Source of the DNA: Micromonospora lupini str. Lupac 08
Lineage (GTDB): Bacteria; Actinomycetota; Actinomycetes; Mycobacteriales; Micromonosporaceae
Assembly (NCBI RefSeq): GCF_000297395.2
Contig: NZ_HF570108.1
Span: 6,839,737 to 6,903,736 of the forward strand
Direction of reading: 5' to 3'
Length of the DNA: 64,000 nt
Shown here: piece by piece, positions 25,237 through 35,376 of the stretch
Layout: every line of letters begins with the position of its first letter
Numbering within the stretch: position 1 is the stretch's first letter
Translations under genes and position numbers: made by a program
The notes under the pieces: generated by a model
Database searches by the model: none
Told to the model about the DNA's origin: nothing
What the model saw: only the letters and a program-made list of their open reading frames with translations

Positions 25237-25282
25237 ACGGCACTTTACCCCGTTCGTCAGCGCCGCTGGACACCTGACCTGC

Positions 25283-25334
25283 ACAGCAATGCTGTTCAGC
25301 GGGGCTGTTCAGCATGACTGAGCAGCATTGCTGT
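25283..25334. promoter_or_regulatory. Palindromic operator pair between the marR-type gene and eno
   Basis: ACAGCAATGCTG at 25283-25294 and CAGCATTGCTGT at 25323-25334 are exact reverse complements and each is close to self-palindromic. CTGTTCAGC occurs twice between them. This is the expected layout for a MarR dimer binding two sites in a divergent promoter. Confidence 0.7.
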
Positions 25335-25412
25335 AGGGTTTGCCGCTGTCGGGCTCAGCGCCAGCGTTGTCGCAGCTGGGGCCACGGCACACGACAACGA
25401 AAAGGACCTCCC

Positions 25413-26732
25413 ATGTCCGCACACACAGCCGCACACACAGCCGGAACCGTCACCGGCGCCATCGAGACAGTCACCGCCCGCCGCATCCTCGACAGCCGGG
25501 GCAACCCCACCGTCGAGGTCGACGTCAGGTTGGCCGACGGGTCGCTGGGCCGGGCCGCCGTCCCCTCCGGCGCCTCCACCGGTGCCCGGGAGGCCGTCGA
25601 ACTGCGCGACGGAGACCCCGCGCGCTGGCACGGCAAGGGCGTCGACCGCGCGGTGGCCAACGTCAACGGGGAGATTGCGGCGGCCGTGCGCGGCCGGGAC
25701 GCGGCGGACCAGGCGGGTCTGGACGCCGCACTGATCGCCCTCGACGGCACCGCCACGAAGTCCCGGCTCGGCGCCAACGCGATCCTCGGCGTCTCCCTCG
25801 CCGTCGCCAAGGCCGCCGCGACGGCCAACAACCAGCCCCTCTACCGCTACCTCGGCGGCGACGACGCCCACCTGCTGCCGCTGCCGATGATGAACATCGT
25901 CAACGGCGGCGCCCACGCCGACAACCCGCTCGACTTCCAGGAGTTCATGATCGTGCCGGTGGGCGCGGACACGTTCGCCGAGGCCGTCCGCATGGGCAGC
26001 GAGGTCTTCCACACCCTGCGCCGCGACCTGCTGGCCGCCGGGCACTCCACAGGCGTGGGCGACGAGGGTGGCTTCGCGCCCGAGCTGCGTACCGCCGAGG
26101 AGGCGCTCGACTTCGTGCTGAGGGCCATCGACGGCGCCGGCTACCGCCCCGGCACCGACATCGGCCTGGTCATGGACCCGGCGTCATCGGAGTTCTTCCG
26201 CGACGGTGTGTACGACTACGCGGGCGAGGGAGTGCGCCGCACCCCGGCCGAGCACGCCGACTACCTGACCGCGCTCATCGACGCCTACCCGATCGTCTCC
26301 ATCGAGGACCCGATGGCGGAGGACGACCTGGACGGCTGGCGCGAGCTGACCGCCCGCGTCGGTGACCGCTGCCAGCTCACCGGCGACGACGTGTTCTGCA
26401 CCAACGAGACGCTGCTGCGCGAGGGCATCCGCACCGGCGTCGGCAACTCGGTCCTGGTCAAGGTCAATCAGGTGGGCACCCTGACCGAGGCGCTGGCCAC
26501 GGTGGCCACGGCCCAGCGGGCGGGCTGGACCGTCGTCATGTCGCACCGCTCCGGCGAGACGGAGGACACCACGATCGCGGATCTGGCGGTCGCCACCGGC
26601 TGCGGTCAGCTCAAGACCGGCTCGCTGTCCCGCTCGGATCGGACGGCGAAGTACAACCAGCTGATCCGGATCGAGGAGGAGCTGGGCGACTCGGCGCGCT
26701 TCGCGGGCCGCTCCGCGCTGCGCCGGGCCTGA
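25413..26732 (+). CDS. eno: Enolase (phosphopyruvate hydratase), 439 aa
   Basis: Full-length enolase. The N-terminal domain has ARRILDSRGNPTVEVDVRL, SGASTGAREAVELRDGD and NGGAHADNPLDFQEFMI; the barrel has the catalytic Glu in HSTGVGDEGGFAP, metal ligands in LVMDPASSEF, SIEDPMAEDD and LTGDDVF, the Lys in LVKVNQVGTL, and SHRSGETEDT. Converts 2-phosphoglycerate to phosphoenolpyruvate in the cytosol. Unlike the usual actinobacterial eno beside a septum-formation gene, this copy is alone beside a MarR regulator, so it may be a second, regulated enolase. ATG at 25413; earlier in-frame starts overlap the operator. Confidence 0.95.
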   Translation: MSAHTAAHTAGTVTGAIETVTARRILDSRGNPTVEVDVRLADGSLGRAAVPSGASTGAREAVELRDGDPARWHGKGVDRAVANVNGEIAAAVRGRDAADQAGLDAALIALDGTATKSRLGANAILGVSLAVAKAAATANNQPLYRYLGGDDAHLLPLPMMNIVNGGAHADNPLDFQEFMIVPVGADTFAEAVRMGSEVFHTLRRDLLAAGHSTGVGDEGGFAPELRTAEEALDFVLRAIDGAGYRPGTDIGLVMDPASSEFFRDGVYDYAGEGVRRTPAEHADYLTALIDAYPIVSIEDPMAEDDLDGWRELTARVGDRCQLTGDDVFCTNETLLREGIRTGVGNSVLVKVNQVGTLTEALATVATAQRAGWTVVMSHRSGETEDTTIADLAVATGCGQLKTGSLSRSDRTAKYNQLIRIEEELGDSARFAGRSALRRA

Positions 26733-26749
26733 GCAGCGCGAGGCGCTGG

Positions 26750-28159
26750 TCAGGGATGGGTCATCCGGAGCAGGTCGAGCACCTCGTCGAGCTGGGTCTC
26801 GGTGAGCTTGCCCGAGTCGACGTGACCTCGGGAGATCACCACCTCCCGGATGGACGCCTGCTTGGCCAGCGCCTCCTTGGCGATCGAGGCGGCCTCGTCG
26901 TACCCGAGGTAGCGGTTCAGCGGGGTGACGATCGACGGCGACCCCTCGGCGTACGCCAGGCAGACCTCGGCGTCCGCGACCAGGCCGGCCACCAGGCGGT
27001 CGGCGAACAGCCGACTCGCCGCGGCCAGCAGCCGGATCGACTCCAGCAGGTTGCGGCCCATCACCGGCAGCATGACGTTCAGCTCGAAGTCGCCCTGTGA
27101 GCCGGCGAAACCGACTGTCGCGTCGTTGCCGATCACCTGGGCGCAGACCTGCCGCATCGCCTCGGCCACCACCGGGTTGACCTTGCCCGGCATGATCGAC
27201 GAGCCGGGCTGGAGGTCGGGGATGCGCAGCTCCCGCAGGCCGGCACGGGGGCCGGAGCCCATCCAGCGGATGTCGTTGGCGACCTTGTAGAGGCCCACGG
27301 CGATGGTCCGCAACTGCCCCGAGGTCTCCACGAGCGCGTCGCGGGCGCCCTGCGCCTCGAAGTGGTTGCGCGCCTCGGACAGCGGCAGCCCTGTCGACTC
27401 GCGGAGCCTGCCGATCACGGCTGCGGCGAAGCCGAGCGGCGTGTTGATCCCGGTACCCACGGCGGTGCCGCCCAACGGCAGCTCGGCCAGCCGGGGCAGC
27501 GACCCCTCCAACCGCTCGATGCCGTAGCGGACCTGGGCGGCGTACCCACCGAACTCCTGCCCGAGGGTGACCGGGGTGGCGTCCATCAGGTGGGTACGCC
27601 CCGCCTTCACCACCGTCTCGAACTCGGCCGCCTTGCCCTCAAGCGCCTCGGCGAGGTGGGTAAGCGACGGCAGCAGATCCTCCGCGATGAACTGGGTGGC
27701 CGCCAGATGGATCGAGGACGGGAACACGTCGTTGCTGGACTGGGAGGCGTTGACGTGGTCGTTCGGGTGCACCGGCGAGCCCAGCTCGCGGCTCGCCAGG
27801 GTCGCGATCACCTCGTTCGCGTTCATGTTTGACGACGTACCGGAACCGGTCTGGAACACGTCGACCGGGAACTGGTCGTCGTAGCCGCCGTCGGCCACGT
27901 GCGCGGCGGCGGCGGCGATGGCCGCGGCCACGTTGGCGTCGATCACGCCCAGCTCGCCGTTGACCTCGGCCGCCGCGCCCTTGATCTGCGCGAGCGCCTT
28001 GATCTGGGCCGGTTCGATGCCTCGGCCGGAGATCGGGAAGTTCTGCACCGCGCGCTGGGTCTGCGCCCGCCACAGCGCCTCGGCGGGCACCTCCACCTCG
28101 CCCATCGAGTCGCGTTCGATCCGGTAACCGGTCGCTTCTGGAGTCGTCACGCGTACCAT
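26750..28159 (-). CDS. fumC: Fumarate hydratase class II, 469 aa
   Basis: Aspartase/fumarase superfamily member with TGSGTSSNMNANEV, HPNDHVNASQSSNDVFP, KAGRTHLMDATP and the signature GSSIMPGKVNP. The catalytic His is in the TH of GRTHLMDA and the catalytic Ser in the SSIMPG loop. Reversibly hydrates fumarate to L-malate and needs no iron-sulfur cluster. ATG at 28159. Separated by 35 bp from the AfsR-type regulator upstream on the same strand, with the class I fumarase beyond it. Confidence 0.95.
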   Translation of the reverse strand: MVRVTTPEATGYRIERDSMGEVEVPAEALWRAQTQRAVQNFPISGRGIEPAQIKALAQIKGAAAEVNGELGVIDANVAAAIAAAAAHVADGGYDDQFPVDVFQTGSGTSSNMNANEVIATLASRELGSPVHPNDHVNASQSSNDVFPSSIHLAATQFIAEDLLPSLTHLAEALEGKAAEFETVVKAGRTHLMDATPVTLGQEFGGYAAQVRYGIERLEGSLPRLAELPLGGTAVGTGINTPLGFAAAVIGRLRESTGLPLSEARNHFEAQGARDALVETSGQLRTIAVGLYKVANDIRWMGSGPRAGLRELRIPDLQPGSSIMPGKVNPVVAEAMRQVCAQVIGNDATVGFAGSQGDFELNVMLPVMGRNLLESIRLLAAASRLFADRLVAGLVADAEVCLAYAEGSPSIVTPLNRYLGYDEAASIAKEALAKQASIREVVISRGHVDSGKLTETQLDEVLDLLRMTHP

Positions 28160-28194
28160 CCTGCCGCGCCCGTGGCCGACTCGCAGATGATCCG

Positions 28195-31173
28195 TCAGCC
28201 CAACTCGGCCAGTAGCCGTTCCACCTCGTGCTGCTCCGGCGACTCGATCTCGCGGAACAGGGACAGCGCCCGGGTCAGGTGCGCGCGCGCCGCCGCCGGG
28301 TCGGTCGGCAGCAGGCAGCGGGCGATCCCCTCCAGCGCCCGGGCCTGCTCGTATCGGGCACCCATCGCGGCGGCGTCCGCAAGCACCCGGCGGTGCAGGT
28401 CGAGCGCGCTCGTCACGTCCCCCTGATCCAGGATGGCCCGCGCCAGCAGGTTGCGCGAACCGCACTGGGCGACCCGGTCCCCCACCTCGGTCATCGCGAC
28501 GAGGGCGGCGCGGTGCAGGTCGGCGGCGCGTTCCGGGCGGCCGGCCTCCCGCTCCATCATCCCGATCTCGTTGAGCACCTCACCCTCACCGAACCGGGCG
28601 CCCACCTGCCGCTTGATCCGCAGTGCCACCCGCAGCAGGCGACGGGCGGGTCCCACGTCACCCATCCGATGCCTGATCATCCCGAGGTGTCCGAGGGCGC
28701 TGCCGATGCGGCGCACGCCGCCGACCTCACGGGCGATCCCCAGGTGCCGTCGGGCGGTGCGCAGCGCCTCGTCGGTGCGGCCCCACAGCAGCAGGGTCAT
28801 CGACAGGTTGTTGAGTTCGTTCGCAAGCGACTCCTTGTCGCGCATCCGCGTCGCCAGCGCCCGGGCGCCGTCGTAGCACTCCCGGGCGCGGCGGAACTCG
28901 AACCGGGCGGCGTACGAGGTACCCAGGTTGCCCAGGGTGTTGCGGTACTCGCGGCGCAGACCGAGCCGGCGGAAGATCTCCAGCGACCTCTCCATCACCT
29001 GGGTCGACTCGGAGAAGTTACCCAGCCGATGGTGAGCCGACGCGAGATAGTTGAGCATCGTCGCCACCGCCCGGTCGTCGCCCAACTCCTCGGCGGCGCG
29101 CAGTCCCGCGGAGTGTGTCTCGATCAACTCGTCCAGGCGGCCGCTCTCGAACTGGGCGTGCCAGCAGGCCCTCGCCAACTGCCAGCACTGCTGGAGGAAC
29201 CCCTCGGTCTCCGCTAAGCGGACCAGGGCGGTCCACAGGGCAAGGTTCTCGTCGAGCCAGCCTCGACCCTGCTCGGCGACGATCGTGACCAGGTCAGCAC
29301 GTATCGGCGCAGCCACCACGATCAGTGAGTAGGCCGAGGTGAGTTCCCTCTTGCGGGCGATCGCCGTGGCGACGTGCAGGTGATGATCCAGCAGACGCTC
29401 GATGGCGTTCCGCCGCTCGCCTGCCCGCTCCGGCTCGGCGACCAGCGTCCGCGCGTACTCCCGGACCAGGTCGTGCAACCGGTACCGGCCCGGCTCCGCC
29501 TCCTCCACCAGGTGCGCGTCGACCAACTCGTCCAGCAGGTCCTGCGCGTCGGGCAGGGTCAACTCGGCGAGGACGGCGGCGACCGCGTTGTCGAACCGCA
29601 CCCCCGGATGCAGGCCCAGCAGTCGGAACGCGCGCTGCGCCACCGGCGACACCTGGGCGTACGAAAGGGCGAAGGCCCGACCGACGGACCTGTCACCCGC
29701 CTCGAACTCGGCCAACGGGTCCGGTCGGGTGCTGAGCCGCTCGGCCAGGTCGGCGATGCGCCAGCGGGGCCGGTGCGCCAGTCGGGCACCGGCCAGCCGG
29801 ATGGCGAGGGGCAGGTGACCACAGCGTCGGACCACCTCGGCGGCGGCCTCCGGCTCGGCCGCCACCCGGTCGACACCGACCACGTGTCCCAGCAGCTCGA
29901 CGCCCTCGTCCGTGTCAAGCACGGGTAGCGACGACGGTCGCCCCTCGTCCACCCCGACCAGCCGGCGACGGCTGGTGATCAGAATCAGGCAGTGCGAGCC
30001 GTTTGGCAGCAGCGGAGTCACCTGGTCGGCGGTGGCCGCGTTGTCCAGCACGAGCAGGGCTCGTCGGCCGGCCAGCTCCGTGCGCCAGAGCGCCAACCTG
30101 TCGTCCTGGTTGGTCGGCACCCGCTCGGCAGGCACACCGAGCTGCCGCAGCAGCGTGGCCACCGCCGCGGCCGGCGTCAACGGGGTGCGCTCGCTGTGCC
30201 CGTGCAGGTCGATGTAGAGCTGGGCGTCCGGGTAGTCGTCCGCGAGGGCGGTGGCGACGTGCACGGCGAGGGTGGTCTTGCCGCTGCCGGCCATTCCGTC
30301 GATGAGCTGGATCCGCGCCCCAGCCTCCACGTCCTTAACCAGACGGGCAAGCGTCTGCTGCCGGCCGGTGAAGTCACCGATCGCCCGAGGCAACGAGCGG
30401 ACCGGCGCGATCGGCCGGGCCTCCCGACCGGCCAGGGCCAGGTCTCCGGCGAGTACGCGCTGGTGCAACTCCTGCAACTCGACGCCCGGTTCGATGCCCA
30501 ACTCGTCGGCGTAGGAGCGCCGGCCCTCCCGGTAGACCGCGAGCGCGTCCGCCTGTCGACCGACCGACGAGAGGGCCAGCATCAGTTGGGCGCGCAGGCG
30601 CTCCCGCAGCGGGTGCTGGTCGACGCTCTCGGCGAGCTCGTCGATCAGCTCGGCGCCGCGGCCGAGGCGCAACTCGACGTCGACGCACTCCTCCAGCGTG
30701 GTGAGGCGCTGCTCGTCCAGTGCCTGTGCACGGCGGCGGACGCTCCGGCTCGGGATACCGCCGAGCGCCGGCCCGCGCCAGAGGGCCAGGGCGTCGCGGT
30801 AACCCGTACGGGCGTCGACCAGGCGACCGGCCGCGGCGGCGGCACGGGCCGCCTCCACGCCCCGGACGAAGACCTGGGCGTCCAGATCGGAGGGTCCGGT
30901 ACGGACGCCGTACCCGGCCGGGTCGGTGACGATGGTCTCCGGCGCCAGGCCCAGCTCGCCGAGGCGACGCCGCAGGCGGGACACGCAGGTCTGCAACTGG
31001 GCCCGGGCGGTCGCCGGCGGGCGGTCCTCCCAGACCGCGTCCACCAGCTCCTCGACCGGCACCAGCCGGCCGGCGCGCAGCAGCAGCATCGCGAGCACGA
31101 TCCGGTCCCGACCGGCGGTGACGGTGGACCCGCCACCGCCGACGCGCAGAGGCCCCAGGATCCCGAACCGCAT
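28195..31173 (-). CDS. AfsR/SARP-type transcriptional regulator with NB-ARC and TPR domains, 992 aa
   Basis: An OmpR-like DNA-binding domain occupies residues 1-95 (FGILGPLRVGGG, VEELVDAVWEDRPP, LQTCVSRLRRRLG). The bacterial transcriptional activation domain (BTAD) follows to about 240 (ARTGYRDALALWRGPALGG). The NB-ARC ATPase has Walker A GMAGSGKTT near 296, RALLVLDNA and ILITSRRRLVG. About nine TPR-like repeats fill residues 590-990. This is the architecture of AfsR-like activators of secondary metabolism in Streptomyces, which are often modulated by Ser/Thr kinases. Targets unknown; it sits between two fumarase genes rather than in an antibiotic cluster. Confidence 0.93.
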   Translation of the reverse strand: MRFGILGPLRVGGGGSTVTAGRDRIVLAMLLLRAGRLVPVEELVDAVWEDRPPATARAQLQTCVSRLRRRLGELGLAPETIVTDPAGYGVRTGPSDLDAQVFVRGVEAARAAAAAGRLVDARTGYRDALALWRGPALGGIPSRSVRRRAQALDEQRLTTLEECVDVELRLGRGAELIDELAESVDQHPLRERLRAQLMLALSSVGRQADALAVYREGRRSYADELGIEPGVELQELHQRVLAGDLALAGREARPIAPVRSLPRAIGDFTGRQQTLARLVKDVEAGARIQLIDGMAGSGKTTLAVHVATALADDYPDAQLYIDLHGHSERTPLTPAAAVATLLRQLGVPAERVPTNQDDRLALWRTELAGRRALLVLDNAATADQVTPLLPNGSHCLILITSRRRLVGVDEGRPSSLPVLDTDEGVELLGHVVGVDRVAAEPEAAAEVVRRCGHLPLAIRLAGARLAHRPRWRIADLAERLSTRPDPLAEFEAGDRSVGRAFALSYAQVSPVAQRAFRLLGLHPGVRFDNAVAAVLAELTLPDAQDLLDELVDAHLVEEAEPGRYRLHDLVREYARTLVAEPERAGERRNAIERLLDHHLHVATAIARKRELTSAYSLIVVAAPIRADLVTIVAEQGRGWLDENLALWTALVRLAETEGFLQQCWQLARACWHAQFESGRLDELIETHSAGLRAAEELGDDRAVATMLNYLASAHHRLGNFSESTQVMERSLEIFRRLGLRREYRNTLGNLGTSYAARFEFRRARECYDGARALATRMRDKESLANELNNLSMTLLLWGRTDEALRTARRHLGIAREVGGVRRIGSALGHLGMIRHRMGDVGPARRLLRVALRIKRQVGARFGEGEVLNEIGMMEREAGRPERAADLHRAALVAMTEVGDRVAQCGSRNLLARAILDQGDVTSALDLHRRVLADAAAMGARYEQARALEGIARCLLPTDPAAARAHLTRALSLFREIESPEQHEVERLLAELG

Positions 31174-31322
31174 CTGCTCCCCCGCGTCGATGGCGCAACT
31201 TCCAGCAGCGTAGCCCGACGATCACAGATCGCCGCAGTCTGGTGATAGTGATCTGAGAGCGGATCGAGTGCGATGAGCCGCAGACTCGGTCCGGGTTGTC
31301 GGTGACGACATCCGACGGGGGC

Positions 31323-31357
31323 GGTGCGCCCCTCCCACCCCAGGGGCGGGGCGCACC
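31323..31357. repeat. Hairpin downstream of the class I fumarase
   Basis: GGTGCGCCCC (31323-31332) pairs with GGGGCGCACC (31348-31357). It lies beyond the main terminator and upstream of the AfsR-type gene. It may be a second terminator stage or part of the leader of the regulator gene. Confidence 0.5.
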
Positions 31358-31380
31358 GATGTCGGAGAGCACGACGACAG

Positions 31381-31414
31381 AAGGGGTGCCGGGCGAGTTC
31401 GCCCGGCACCCCTT
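31381..31414 (-). terminator. Terminator of the class I fumarase gene, 16-bp stem
   Basis: AAGGGGTGCCGGGCGA (31381-31396) pairs perfectly with TCGCCCGGCACCCCTT (31399-31414) around two bases, 14 bp past the stop. Confidence 0.85.
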
Positions 31415-31428
31415 CGCGTACGTGTCGG

Positions 31429-33096
<1,668 letters not shown>

Positions 33097-33210
33097 GAGC
33101 GGCAAGCCTAGGGCAGACCGGTCGATCATTCCCACCCGCCGGGCTGGGTCTGGGACGCCGCTCTCATCCGTCGGGCCCCGCCGCGCTCGGGACGTCGGCG
33201 TCCCGCCCGC

Positions 33211-34665
33211 TCAGCCGTCCTTGCCGCCGGCGGGATCGGGACAGAGTTCCCTCTTGGGCCCACAGCCGTCGTCGCCGTCGCCGTCGTTGCCCGATCCGGG
33301 GCCGGTCCCGCCGGGGCCGGGGTTGCCACCGTCGCCGGGCGGCGGGACGGGGGCGCCGCCGGTGGCGCCGAAGCGGACGTACCCGATCTCCCGACCCTCG
33401 CCGATGATCATGCCTTGCGACCCGACCGCGAGGGCGTTCGCGGAGGTCCGCAGGACGGCCAGCTCCCGGCCCGTGCGGGGATCCACGGCCACCAACCGCG
33501 ACGGCTTCTCGTCGGCGAGCACCGCCGCGTACGGGGTGAGCGCGGCGCCGGCCTTGGCACTGGCCGGGCGGGTCCACCGCACCCGGTCGGCGCCGAACTC
33601 ACGCGACACCACCGAGCGCTTGTCGGCGGAGCGGAACACCGCGTAGCGGTCGTCGACCGCGACGAGCTTGGTGCTGGCCTCGCCGACCCAGAGCAGCCGC
33701 CCGTCGTACCCGTCGATGACCGCCTCGCGGCCGTCCGGACCGACGCCGATCAGCACGTTGCGCGCTCCCTGCGGGTCCTCGCGCTGGACGCAGCCGGCGG
33801 TGTCGGCGGTACGCAGGTTGACCCCGGCCCGCTGCCACGCCTCCTGCCCCGTCGCCGGGTCGCGCGCCGAGATGGCGAAGTAGCAGGTGCCGTCCTGGGA
33901 GCGGGCGGCGATCCGCAGCATCCGACCGCCCACCACGGAGAGTCGCTCGTCCCGGCCCGGCTCGACGTTCTGCAGCACCCGGCCGGTGGCGGTGTCCACG
34001 ACGTGCACCCGGCCGTCGACGGGGAAGCCGAGCAGCGGGGGCACCGGCTCGGGCCCGGCCACCCCGTCGTCGATGCGGGTGGAGGTGAGTCGGCGGGTGC
34101 CACGCAGTCCCGGGTTGTCGGCGAGCAGGCCGCTGTGCACGCCGGGCAGGAAGGCCGTCCACAGTGGGGTGGTGCCGCGCGGGTCCCACGCGCTCAGGGT
34201 GCAGTCGGTGGCGTCCGTGCAGCGGGCGTCCAGCAGCAGGTTGCGGTACGTCCAGACGGCCACGGCGTCGTCGTCGCGCCGACGGGTCGCCCCGGTGGTC
34301 GGGTCGAGCAGCTCGTACCCCTTGACCAGGAGCTTGCCCACGGCGACGACCGGGTCGCGGTCGCCGCCCGCGACCGCCGACCAGTCCGCCTTGCGTTCCC
34401 AGAGCTGGGCGCCGGTGGCCAGGCTGCGGGCCTCCACCCGGGTGCGCTGCTCGACCACCACGGCGTCGCCGGCGATGGTCACACTGCGCGGGGTGCCGCC
34501 GACCCGCTGCTGCCAGACCACGTCCGGCTCGGAGATGGGGTCGCTGCGGTCCACCCACTCCCACAGCCCGGGGAACGGGTTCCACACGCCGGTGGCGGCG
34601 AGGGCGACGACCACGGCGAGGCCGAGCAGCAGCCCACCGCGCACGCTCCCCTTCGCCACCCGCAC
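33211..34665 (-). CDS. Membrane-anchored PQQ-like beta-propeller protein, 484 aa
   Basis: One N-terminal membrane helix (GGLLLGLAVVVALAATGVW) is followed by repeated beta-propeller blades with W motifs (ARSLATGAQLWERK, ISARDPATGQEAWQRAG, VAVDPRTGRELAVL). It ends in a Gly/Pro/Asp-rich low-complexity tail with Cys (CGPKRELCPDPAG). Probably extracytoplasmic scaffold or binding protein. It has no catalytic PQQ-ligand set that I can see. A second, diverged protein of the same plan lies at 42.6-43.8 kb. Function unknown. Confidence 0.8.
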   Translation of the reverse strand: MRVAKGSVRGGLLLGLAVVVALAATGVWNPFPGLWEWVDRSDPISEPDVVWQQRVGGTPRSVTIAGDAVVVEQRTRVEARSLATGAQLWERKADWSAVAGGDRDPVVAVGKLLVKGYELLDPTTGATRRRDDDAVAVWTYRNLLLDARCTDATDCTLSAWDPRGTTPLWTAFLPGVHSGLLADNPGLRGTRRLTSTRIDDGVAGPEPVPPLLGFPVDGRVHVVDTATGRVLQNVEPGRDERLSVVGGRMLRIAARSQDGTCYFAISARDPATGQEAWQRAGVNLRTADTAGCVQREDPQGARNVLIGVGPDGREAVIDGYDGRLLWVGEASTKLVAVDDRYAVFRSADKRSVVSREFGADRVRWTRPASAKAGAALTPYAAVLADEKPSRLVAVDPRTGRELAVLRTSANALAVGSQGMIIGEGREIGYVRFGATGGAPVPPPGDGGNPGPGGTGPGSGNDGDGDDGCGPKRELCPDPAGGKDG

Positions 34666-34738
34666 ACCGTAGCCACGTTCTCGGATCTTCCGTACGCCCC
34701 GCGCCGCCGTGTCGCCGCGCTTTCTGGGCCCGGAGGTG

Positions 34739-35245
34739 TTACGTGGGTGTTCGTCCCTCGACCCGGACGGCGCTGCGGACGAGCGGAAGCGTGCGGTAGG
34801 GAATCTGCTCCGCCAGCGCGATGATCGTCGACGCGCGGGTGATGCCGGCCGACGAGACGATCTGGTCGATGACCCGTTGCAGGTCGGTGTTGGAGCGGGC
34901 CACGATCCGGCAGAGCAGGTCGCTGGAGCCGGTGATGGTGTGCGCCTCCAGCACCTCGGGGATCGCCGCGAGGTGGGCGGTGACCGGGTCGTGGCCGTGC
35001 CGTTGACTGATCTCCAGGGTGACGAAGCTGGTCACCCCGAACCCGATCGCGGCCGGCGAGATCTCCGGGCCGAAGCCACCGATGACACCCCTGTCGACGA
35101 GCTTGTCCAGCCGGGCCTGCACGGTGCCCCGAGCCACCCCGAGCCGCCGGGAGCACTCCAGCACTCCGATCCGTGGTTCCTCGGCGAGCAGATCGATCAA
35201 GCGCACGTCGAGGCCGTCGAGCTGTACAGCCTGCTCACCCTTCAC
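34739..35245 (-). CDS. Lrp/AsnC-family regulator, 168 aa
   Basis: Helix-turn-helix (LDVRLIDLLAEEPRIGVLEC, VARGTVQARLDKLVDRGVIGG) followed by the RAM ligand domain (LEAHTITGSSDLLCRIVARS, VIDQIVSSAGI). GTG at 35245 is the likely start; the gene is divergent from hppD across 131 bp containing a candidate site. By family and position it should sense an aromatic or other amino acid and control the tyrosine-degradation genes. The direction of control is unknown. Confidence 0.9.
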   Translation of the reverse strand: MKGEQAVQLDGLDVRLIDLLAEEPRIGVLECSRRLGVARGTVQARLDKLVDRGVIGGFGPEISPAAIGFGVTSFVTLEISQRHGHDPVTAHLAAIPEVLEAHTITGSSDLLCRIVARSNTDLQRVIDQIVSSAGITRASTIIALAEQIPYRTLPLVRSAVRVEGRTPT

Positions 35246-35262
35246 GGGTTCACACCATACCG

Positions 35263-35284
35263 AATGCACAACCTGACCAGCATT
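35263..35284. promoter_or_regulatory. Candidate Lrp operator upstream of hppD
   Basis: AATGC (35263-35267) and GCATT (35280-35284) form an inverted repeat with a 12-bp spacer, between the divergent regulator and hppD starts. The arms are short, so the call rests partly on position. Confidence 0.45.
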
Positions 35285-35376
35285 TACGTCGACAGTTGCC
35301 CACTCGACGCCCGCCCCGCGATCCTTCGGTCAGAAACCCGGCCCACGAGGCCGGCCGGTACGCGAGGGAGACCACC

